From contig NZ_CAMPHN010000006.1 of assembly GCF_946885885.1 (NCBI RefSeq), positions 1 through 58,406 on the forward strand: 58,406 bases of DNA. The letters run 5' to 3'. Numbering within the stretch: position 1 is the first letter of the stretch; the number at the start of each line of letters is the position of its first letter. The translations under genes were made by a program, and so were the position numbers. The notes under the pieces were generated by a model, which saw only the letters and a program-made list of their open reading frames with translations, was not told the origin of the DNA and did no database searches. Below, piece after piece: positions 52,144-58,406 of the stretch. Source of the DNA: an uncultured Pseudomonas sp. (GTDB taxonomy: Bacteria > Pseudomonadota > Gammaproteobacteria > Pseudomonadales > Pseudomonadaceae).

Positions 52144-53244
52144 ATGAAACGTCGTCAAATTCTCGCAGCAGCGGGCGTAGGCCTTGCAGCTACGGCCTTG
52201 GCCGGTTGCAAAGACAAGGCTGAAACCGCCGCCAAGCCCCAAGAGGGTGCGGGTGCTCAAACCTTCAACTGGAAAATGGTCACCTCTTGGCCGAAGAATT
52301 TCCCGGGTGTCGGTGTGGGGGCCGAACGCTTCGCTAAATTGGTCGAAACGATGAGCAATGGCCGTCTCAAGGTCAAAATTTACGCTGCCGGCGAGCTGGT
52401 GCCCGCCCTGGAAGTGTTCGACGCGGTGTCCCGCGGCACCGCCGAAATGGGCCACGGCGCTCCGTATTACTGGAAGGGTAAGGTACCCGCAGCGCAATTT
52501 TTCTGCGCCTCGCCATTCGGCCCCAACGCTCAGGAAATGAACGCCTGGTTGCACCGTGGCGGCGGTATGCAACTCTGGGAGGAGGTCTACAAACCCTTCG
52601 GCGTATTGCCGATGGCATGCGGTTCCACCGGCGTACAGACCGCGGGCTGGTTCAACAAGGAAATCAATAGTGTCGCCGATTTCCAGGGCTTGAAAATGCG
52701 CACCCCGGGCCTGGGCGGCGAGGTGCTGACCAAGATGGGCGGCACCGTGGTCAACATGCCGGCCGGCGAGATCTTCACCGCCCTGCAAACCGGCGCGATC
52801 GACGCCACCGAGTGGATCGGACCATACAACGACCAGGCCTTGGGCCTGCACAAAGCCGCCAAGTACTACTACACCCCGGGCTGGCAAGAGCCGAACGTCA
52901 CCTTCGAGCTGGACATCAACCTGAAGGCCTGGGAAACCCTGCCGGCCGACCTGCAAGCGATCGTTCGCGCGGCGGCACGCGATGTGAACGGCGACATGCT
53001 CGACGATTACAACGCCAAGAACATGGAAGCGCTGGAGCAGCTCAAGGCCGAAGGTGTGGAAGTCCGCCGCCTGCCCGATGAAGTGCTGGCCAAGCTCAAG
53101 GAAGTGGCGGCCGAAGTGGTCGACACCAGCGCCGCCGCCGACCCGGTCGCGAGCAAGGTGTGGGAACAGCAGAAAGCCTACCTGAAGCGTATGTTCGAGT
53201 ACGCCGAACTCAACGAGAAGGATATCTATAATATCCGCGGTTGA
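52144..53244 (+). CDS. dctP: TRAP transporter substrate-binding protein, DctP/TakP type, with Tat signal
   Basis: From the ATG at 52144 the protein is 366 aa. KRRQILAAAGVGLAATALAGC combines a twin-arginine signal with a possible lipobox. The mature part resembles the TakP subgroup that binds 2-oxo acids or lactate: FNWKMVTSWPKNFPGVGVGA, GHGAPYYWKGKVPAAQFF, KMRTPGLGGEVLTKMGGTVV, GAIDATEWIGPYNDQALGL. It is transcribed away from dctQM, unlike the common dctPQM order. It ends at a strong terminator. Confidence 0.93.
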   Translation: MKRRQILAAAGVGLAATALAGCKDKAETAAKPQEGAGAQTFNWKMVTSWPKNFPGVGVGAERFAKLVETMSNGRLKVKIYAAGELVPALEVFDAVSRGTAEMGHGAPYYWKGKVPAAQFFCASPFGPNAQEMNAWLHRGGGMQLWEEVYKPFGVLPMACGSTGVQTAGWFNKEINSVADFQGLKMRTPGLGGEVLTKMGGTVVNMPAGEIFTALQTGAIDATEWIGPYNDQALGLHKAAKYYYTPGWQEPNVTFELDINLKAWETLPADLQAIVRAAARDVNGDMLDDYNAKNMEALEQLKAEGVEVRRLPDEVLAKLKEVAAEVVDTSAAADPVASKVWEQQKAYLKRMFEYAELNEKDIYNIRG

Positions 53245-53258
53245 TATTCAGCCCATGT

Positions 53259-53287
53259 AAAACGCCGGCCTCGCGCCGGCGTTTTTA
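53259..53287 (+). terminator. Rho-independent terminator after dctP, probably bidirectional
   Basis: AACGCCGGC and GCCGGCGTT form a 9-bp stem with a 5-base loop, followed by TTTATT. An A-run precedes the stem, so the same hairpin can terminate the minus-strand gene ending at 53339. Confidence 0.93.
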
Positions 53288-53338
53288 TTGATAAAGCCAT
53301 CATCCGGTCTTGTTCAATGGCTAGCAAAACCGAACTGT

Positions 53339-56300
53339 CTATTTAGGTCTGGATTGCCCTGGCGGATCCAGGAAGTGTCCCAGCATCCACTCGTAGATGT
53401 AGGTTGAGAGCGCGGGAGAGGGGATGTTGAAATTTTGCCGGATGACAGGTAGCGACTGAGGGATTCTAAGGAAGTTTTCCAGAACGATCCCGGTCGCTTT
53501 CATGATCTTGAGATCGGGACATTTATTACCTGCCCAATGACGAGCCAGAAAGCGTTTGGTGAGTTCGAAATGGCTTTTGAAGTCGGAATTCTTGATGCCG
53601 ATGTATTGAGCAACGGCTTGGAATTTATAGAGCTCAACGCTTGAGTCCAATTGAAAAACCCGGTCGAAGGCTTCGAAGTTAAGGCTCACATGGCTATGGC
53701 GGTGTTGCGCCAGAGAGATGATGTAACCACTGTAATCATCCAGCGTCATGCCCAATGTCTCGGCGGCTACATCCAGGGCGGACTGAAGCCAAGCGCTGTT
53801 TTCCACCTGATGCAAAGCTTTAGCGTATTCCCGTGAGAAACCGTCGTCGGAAACGAATATCGCGCCCTTTTCTTTTGCAATGAAATAAGGCTCGAAGGGG
53901 GTTGAGCCGGTAAGTTTGAGTATTTGACTAATGGTCGGATCGATACGTGTTGGAAACGCATAGGTGACGACTTCGCAGCATTCGTTGAGCGCATCGATGC
54001 ACGCCTGGATGGACTCCGGGCTGAGTATTTTTTGTACGGGCTCGGTTGCGCTTCTACTGAACGGAGCACTGTACCAATCCAGCGAAAGCTCATGCTCAAA
54101 AGCGCCGATTATCTCCACCGAAAGATGCCGGAGTTCCGTGATCGTAGAGTGGGATATATATACCCTGCCATAGGATTTCTGGAGTATGGGAAGAAGGCCG
54201 ATGAACCCGGCTACGCTAGCCGTATAGGTATCAAGGACCAAGCCGCGGCCCCTATTATGTTTAAGAATTTCATAGGCGCGATGCCTTTCCTCGATGTGCC
54301 CTAAGCATGTGAAGATCTCGGATTTATATTTTCTGATCATGCTTGCGACGTGGGAGACCTTCTTTTTCCAAATGGCCGCAATTATCTCAATAGGTACTCT
54401 ACGCTGAGTCAAGTCGCTGAACCTGGATTCGTCGTGCTCCGCCGCTTTCTTGATAAAGTCGAGTATCGGTCGTATGTCGTTCTTTTCCATCTTCATGGCC
54501 CAGGGCCCCTTGGCATCCGGGAACTCGGTCTCGAACGCCCTGAAGATGTGCTGGAAAGTTCGGAGGTACTTGTGCTGTATCTCCTTGATGGTCCAGGTTG
54601 TATTAGAGTGCATTCCTTCTCTGCTAAAGGAATCCCCAGCCTTCATGCCAAGAGATAATTTTATGAATGTGTCAACTTCATCAGGGCTCAGCTCTAAGAG
54701 GTCTTCGACGTTATCTGGAACAAGCCGTTCGATTAAATCGCCCTCATCGCTTTCCAATATAAAAAACACGGATGCGGCGACGGTATCGATTGCTTCGATA
54801 TCGATTTTATTTTCGGCGAGCAGAAACAGATGCGCATAAGCTAATGCGACAGCGACGGCTTTGGGGTTTTGTTGATAAATCCGATAGCCATAAGACAAGC
54901 CTTTATTGGCGTCGGTATACAAAATCATAAGCTTCGCCAAGTGCATTTTTTGCTCGGGGGTTCCCTCCAGCTCTTCGGGGTTATACCGGTTCAATAATTC
55001 AATGATGAAGGCGCTATCATTCTCGGACTGGCATATGTCCGACAAAGCAAGCATTGCGCTGGCATCTATGCCGCCATGCTCGAAATATTGCGTCAGCGTA
55101 AACTTGGCATTCTTATAATCCTGCCTCTTCGTAAGGAACAGGCCGGACAATAGAAGGTGGTAGTTTTCTGCGGTTCCTTTTACTGCAAAACGCTCAAAAA
55201 ATTTTACGGCATCTTCTGTGATCGGAGATTCGTTGATATATGCCAAAGCAAGCATTCTAGCGCCTTCGCTATCCTCATCCGGGAGGACGCTGGCTTGCAG
55301 AAGATCGATGATCGTTTGCCAATCGAAGACTTTTTTCGCGATGCGGCAAAATAAAATACGTTCATCGAGATCACGCTCTTTTGGGGCTTGAGCGATACCG
55401 TACTCATAAGCGATTTGGATGATCGCTGGAAGTTCGGTTTTAATGGAAAGATCGAATAGGAGCGTTCTCGCTCGTTTGTTCAGAGCAGTCTCGGCCAAAT
55501 ATTTTTCAAGCTTTCTTTTCCCCTCGGCTTTACGCAGTACAGCGTGCGCTAAATAACAAGCGATGCGCATGGAGGGTTTTAAGTCTGGGTCTGCTCTATT
55601 GAGCTGATAGTCCTGGATCTTTGCCAGCTCTGCCCAGTCAGCGTCTCGCACGTTTTTGACGAACTTATACTTGTGGCGAAGGTTTTCGGTTTTTAAGTGA
55701 GGTAAGGATTCTTTAAAAATATCGTCCAGGCCGAAATCAAGAGAAGACTGGACAACAAGCTCCATGGATTGACCGTCCTGTGCGCAGTGGGCCAAAAGAT
55801 ACCTGCAGAGCTCGCTCGTCTTGTTTCGATCTTTAAGGATGTTTTGACAAATAAGAAGGTTGCATAAATTGGCGTGATCCGAAGGGCGCACGGCCCGGCC
55901 GCTTCCTTTCAGCTCCTGCCATTCCGACTCGAATATTTCTTGCGCTTTGTTTATGAGCACCAGGCTTTCCCGGTCTGTGGAGATCATGCTTCTGGCGTTG
56001 CAGTGTTGAACCACCTCATCCAGATAACTTTGTGCAGCCAAGCCCCTTATATGTCTTCCTTCGGGATGCAATTCAAACGCTAATCTTGCAAGCGTCCGCC
56101 AACCCATATCTCCTTTACTTTGCAAGAACTCTATGTATGCAGCTTGGACTATAGCCTCCCCTTTGATTTCTTCACAAAAACCCGAATGGGGGTCCGGTAG
56201 TTGTTGATTAACTCTGGCGGCTTGTAGAACGTATGCAGCGACATTCTCGTTGGTCGGCGTCTCTTTTAACGTTGCCAGCCCAAATCGATATGCCTGTTCT

Positions 56301-56776
56301 GACTTGTTTTCCAGAAGATAGGCCAGAACCTTGTTTGCCTTCGCCCTTGGCTCCTCTGGTGAATAACTGCACGCTTCATGCATCAACTCCGCTGCTTTGG
56401 CATTCATTCCCTGAAGGTGCAGGCAGATAGCTATATTGGCTTTCAGCCTATAAACCAGGTGTGCGGTGAGGTTGGTTGCTTGGTTTGCAAGGAGATTCTC
56501 GAATAAGGCTTGTATGACTTTTACTTGTCCATGCTCTCTCTGGCTGGCGTACTCGTCGATCAGCCGCTCAATAGCTGAATGCCACTCGACTTTCTTAGTG
56601 TTCGGTAGTGCAGATACCAGCCCGCTGTCTGTTATTGCAATCTTTAAGGCGGCGGCCAACTCTGCCTGGCTTGGGCCGTTTTGGTAGACGACGGTGACAG
56701 GGGAATTCACACTACCCCCTATCGCCAGGCTTTGATTTTCTGCTTTTACGTCATTGCTTTCACTTATGTACGCCAT
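53339..56776 (-). CDS. Large TPR-like protein with C-terminal PIN-like ribonuclease domain
   Basis: From the ATG at 56776 the protein is 1145 aa. A TTG five codons upstream is possible. The N-terminal 30 residues contain LAIGGSVNSPVTV, closely similar to a stretch in the small neighbour. Residues of about 40-830 are helical repeats of TPR type (AICLHLQGMNAKAAELMHEA, YALKETPTNE-like units). The C-terminal part shows a PIN-like acidic set: Asp849 in GLVLDTYTAS, Glu881 in STITELRHL, and Asp977-Asp978 in IFVSDDGFSRE. An RNase effector controlled by the repeat domain is inferred. The gene is visibly AT-richer than its neighbours, so transfer is likely. Confidence 0.7.
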   Translation of the reverse strand: MAYISESNDVKAENQSLAIGGSVNSPVTVVYQNGPSQAELAAALKIAITDSGLVSALPNTKKVEWHSAIERLIDEYASQREHGQVKVIQALFENLLANQATNLTAHLVYRLKANIAICLHLQGMNAKAAELMHEACSYSPEEPRAKANKVLAYLLENKSEQAYRFGLATLKETPTNENVAAYVLQAARVNQQLPDPHSGFCEEIKGEAIVQAAYIEFLQSKGDMGWRTLARLAFELHPEGRHIRGLAAQSYLDEVVQHCNARSMISTDRESLVLINKAQEIFESEWQELKGSGRAVRPSDHANLCNLLICQNILKDRNKTSELCRYLLAHCAQDGQSMELVVQSSLDFGLDDIFKESLPHLKTENLRHKYKFVKNVRDADWAELAKIQDYQLNRADPDLKPSMRIACYLAHAVLRKAEGKRKLEKYLAETALNKRARTLLFDLSIKTELPAIIQIAYEYGIAQAPKERDLDERILFCRIAKKVFDWQTIIDLLQASVLPDEDSEGARMLALAYINESPITEDAVKFFERFAVKGTAENYHLLLSGLFLTKRQDYKNAKFTLTQYFEHGGIDASAMLALSDICQSENDSAFIIELLNRYNPEELEGTPEQKMHLAKLMILYTDANKGLSYGYRIYQQNPKAVAVALAYAHLFLLAENKIDIEAIDTVAASVFFILESDEGDLIERLVPDNVEDLLELSPDEVDTFIKLSLGMKAGDSFSREGMHSNTTWTIKEIQHKYLRTFQHIFRAFETEFPDAKGPWAMKMEKNDIRPILDFIKKAAEHDESRFSDLTQRRVPIEIIAAIWKKKVSHVASMIRKYKSEIFTCLGHIEERHRAYEILKHNRGRGLVLDTYTASVAGFIGLLPILQKSYGRVYISHSTITELRHLSVEIIGAFEHELSLDWYSAPFSRSATEPVQKILSPESIQACIDALNECCEVVTYAFPTRIDPTISQILKLTGSTPFEPYFIAKEKGAIFVSDDGFSREYAKALHQVENSAWLQSALDVAAETLGMTLDDYSGYIISLAQHRHSHVSLNFEAFDRVFQLDSSVELYKFQAVAQYIGIKNSDFKSHFELTKRFLARHWAGNKCPDLKIMKATGIVLENFLRIPQSLPVIRQNFNIPSPALSTYIYEWMLGHFLDPPGQSRPK

Positions 56777-56791
56777 GACTACCCCAATCAA

Positions 56792-56983
56792 TCAGGAACT
56801 TTTTCCATGCTTGATAGTTATAGGAGCATTAGCGTCCCGACCAACAGCCACAGAACCTTCCTTGGCTTTCACACTGCTTTTCTTTTTAATAAATTTAATA
56901 GTGAAACTGATCGTCAACATTATACTCAGCGAGAGAGTTATCCAAAATTCAGGTTTGGCAAATAGCGAGATTTCAGTATTCAT
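56792..56983 (-). CDS. Small single-span membrane protein, partner of the PIN protein
   Basis: This 63-aa protein has one membrane helix (about residues 13-34) and a basic junction IKKKSS. Its cytosolic tail VKAKEGSVAVGRDANAPITI matches VKAENQSLAIGGSVNSPVTV at residues 10-29 of the downstream PIN protein in 10 of 20 positions. GAGGA lies 8 bases before the ATG. It ends 15 bases before the PIN gene ATG, so the two form an operon. It may anchor the PIN protein at the membrane or seed its assembly. No family was recognised. Confidence 0.65.
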   Translation of the reverse strand: MNTEISLFAKPEFWITLSLSIMLTISFTIKFIKKKSSVKAKEGSVAVGRDANAPITIKHGKSS

Positions 56984-57585
56984 AAAAAATCCTCATTTTT
57001 AGTGTTTTTTCCTTTAAGGGAACACATCCGTGTGCTGGTCATCCGTCTGGAGAGGCACAAGCTATTAGATAGCGCCGCTTCTTGATAAATCCGTAGGGAT
57101 GTCTTCGCGAGTCGATGGGCCTGAATAAGTCGACATTTAGTGACGAAATATCCGCTATCGGTCGGCTTCTTCTTGTTGTAATCATCTGTTTTGAGGTGTA
57201 GGCGGCCATTGTCCCTTTCGTACCGTCTATTAGACCGTTGAACAAATACCTGCGTTGGCGATACGGCGTTAAAAACCTCCTGAAAATGCGCAATTACAGC
57301 AGCTAAACGCCACTTTCCGGCGGTTTTTCCGGGGGCGGTCAAGTCTTGTCTCGCCTAGGTTTGGCAACGGCCCGCGATCCATCCCCATTGCACCGAATGA
57401 ACTCCATCTGGCTGTCGATGTCTGTCTGCTGTCGGCCTACCGGGTGGGTTGTATGGTCATTCGCCATCGGGTGATTACGCGGACTCCATCCACCTGGATT
57501 GCATTTCTGTTTACAACATTTCGCCTGGCCGGCTTTTCGCGCCCATTTACCGGGTTTCGTTCTATCGCCATGTGAAGATTGCCCC
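56984..57585. other. Gene-free region with promoter of the PIN module and a decayed repeat
   Basis: No gene is supported in these 600 bases. The part near 56984-57230 is AT-richer and probably holds the minus-strand promoter of the PIN module. A decayed copy of the palindromic element occupies 57231-57373. The remainder up to 57585 shows nothing clear. Confidence 0.6.
57231..57373. repeat. Decayed copy of the 190-bp palindromic element
   Basis: CCGTTGAACAAATACCTGCG, then GGCGTTAAAAACC, AATTACAGC and a final TCTCGCCTAGGTTTGGCAAC match the order of blocks in 4451-4640 with many differences. It lies immediately upstream of the AT-richer PIN module. Confidence 0.7.
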
Positions 57586-58254
57586 ATGTCCCCATTCCGT
57601 TATTCGCCCTTCCGTATTTCCCCGCTGCGTACTCGTGTCCTCGGTACCTGCCTGTTGGGTGGCCTGCTGTTGGCCGGCATTCCGGCGCAGGCCGAGGAGG
57701 CCGCCGGCAATGTGCGCTGGGTGAGCGATAGCTTGAATACGTATGTGCGTAGCGGACCGACTGATGGCTACCGCATCGTCGGCACCCTCAGCTCGGGGCA
57801 GAAGGTCGAGTTGTTGCGAAACCAGGGGGATTACAGCCAGGTGCGTGGCGAAAATGGCAGCGCCGTGTGGATTCCCAGTCGCGATCTGCAGGAGATGCCT
57901 GGTCAGGTCGAGCGGCTGCCTCAGTTGGAGCAGAAGGTCGCCGAGCTCAGTGCTGAGCTGGAAGGTATCAACGACAGCTGGAAGGCCCGTGTGCAGGGCA
58001 TGCAGGAGACCTTGGACGCGCGTAAGGCGCTGATCGACGAGTCGCAGGCGGCACGCGCGGCGCTGGACGGCGAGCTGAGCCGGGCGCGTTCGGAGTTGCG
58101 CGAGTTGCAGGCGCAGTTGGGCGAGGAGAACCAGCAGGTGCTGATGCGCTATATGGTTTATGGCGGCAGCATCGCCGGTGCCGGACTGTTCGCCGGGCTG
58201 ATCGTGCCAACCCTGTTGCGGGTGCGGCGCAAGCGTAACGATCAGTGGATCTGA
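57586..58254 (+). CDS. SH3-domain membrane protein (TIGR04211/YgiM-like)
   Basis: From the ATG at 57586 the protein is 222 aa. A signal peptide ends near AQA (residue 36). A bacterial SH3 domain follows (VSDSLNTYVRSGPTDGYRIV, GSAVWIPSRDLQ), then a coiled coil (about 110-185) and one C-terminal membrane helix (about 192-212) with a basic end RVRRKRNDQWI. This order is that of the YgiM/TIGR04211 family. It is inserted in the inner membrane with the SH3 domain in the periplasm. Function is not well defined. Confidence 0.88.
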   Translation: MSPFRYSPFRISPLRTRVLGTCLLGGLLLAGIPAQAEEAAGNVRWVSDSLNTYVRSGPTDGYRIVGTLSSGQKVELLRNQGDYSQVRGENGSAVWIPSRDLQEMPGQVERLPQLEQKVAELSAELEGINDSWKARVQGMQETLDARKALIDESQAARAALDGELSRARSELRELQAQLGEENQQVLMRYMVYGGSIAGAGLFAGLIVPTLLRVRRKRNDQWI

Positions 58255-58329
58255 TGGCCCGGCAGGCTATTTAAGGTTCTGTTGCAACCGTTCCCCGACT
58301 CGGGGAGCGCCGGCTGGTTGAGCGAAGTT

Positions 58330-58406
58330 TCAGCGCCGTGCCGGTACCGGGCGGGTGCGGCCGCTGCCGTCGATGGCGACGAAAACGAATACCGCCTCGG
58401 TGACCT
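58330..58406 (-). CDS. C-terminal end of an acyl-CoA thioesterase (YciA-like), partial
   Basis: The minus strand at the window edge encodes VTEAVFVFVAIDGSGRTRPV followed by PARR and a stop at 58330-58332. This is the conserved end of YciA-type hotdog-fold acyl-CoA thioesterases. The rest of the gene is outside the window. It is convergent with the SH3-domain gene. Confidence 0.75.
   Translation of the reverse strand, partial: VTEAVFVFVAIDGSGRTRPVPARR

Noticed and set aside
56980..57342. Minus-strand ORF of 120 codons upstream of the small membrane protein
   Set aside because: Its first half lies in the decayed palindromic repeat, no good ribosome site precedes it, and its composition (many Arg, Lys, Thr, Ser) is not protein-like.

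Overview
The window looks like chromosome of a Pseudomonas-type gammaproteobacterium. It is GC-rich. It carries a type VI secretion (T6SS) locus in the gene order I know from HSI-I of P. aeruginosa, an OprD-family porin, Pseudomonas-style REP palindromes and Crc/Hfq-type CA motifs. No rRNA, tRNA or CRISPR array was seen. All family names come from reading the sequence, without database searches.

Layout. 1-2919: the end of a palindromic repeat, purK, a family-3 solute-binding-like protein, a GlsB/YeaQ-type small membrane protein and a DUF3299 protein. 3069-4417 (minus): a putative membrane-active toxin and a multi-spanning membrane protein, overlapping ATGA-style like an effector-immunity pair. 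4451-4640: a long palindromic element. 4700-21884 (minus): tagQ-tagR-tagS-tagT-ppkA-pppA-tagF-tssM-tssL-tssK-tssJ-fha, which combines the threonine phosphorylation pathway with the membrane complex. 21885-22266: the divergent promoter region. 22267-39891 (plus): tssA, tssB, tssC, hcp, a Tae4-like amidase with a lipoprotein-like partner, tssE, tssF, tssG, clpV, vgrG, an Eag-type chaperone and a 1479-aa prePAAR/PAAR-RHS effector with an HNH-like tip. 39901-41727: an AT-richer tail with a DUF1963-like immunity gene, an unassigned gene, an orphan second rhs tip (pseudogene with an in-frame amber codon) and a small HTH protein. 41808-47205: a hexose-6-phosphate epimerase-like gene, then an HlyD-type adaptor, a MacB-type ATPase and two FtsX-like permeases. 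47206-50040: repeats, a small exported protein and an OprD porin. 50041-53244: a TRAP transporter with dctQM divergent from dctP. 53339-56983 (minus): an AT-richer two-gene module with a TPR-like/PIN-domain protein and a small membrane protein that share a motif. 57586-58406: an SH3-domain membrane protein and the end of a yciA-like thioesterase gene.

How the genes work together. The T6SS genes encode a complete contractile apparatus: sheath TssBC, tube Hcp, baseplate TssEFGK, membrane complex TssJLM, cap TssA, recycling ATPase ClpV and spike VgrG. A PpkA/PppA/Fha switch and a TagQRST sensor are encoded with it. At least two cargo sets are encoded inside or at the end of the locus: the Tae4-like amidase and the VgrG-Eag-RHS assembly. 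A third candidate toxin pair lies just outside it. The TPR-PIN/small membrane protein module is the strongest candidate for an undescribed system. The orphan rhs tip records replacement of one toxin tip by another.
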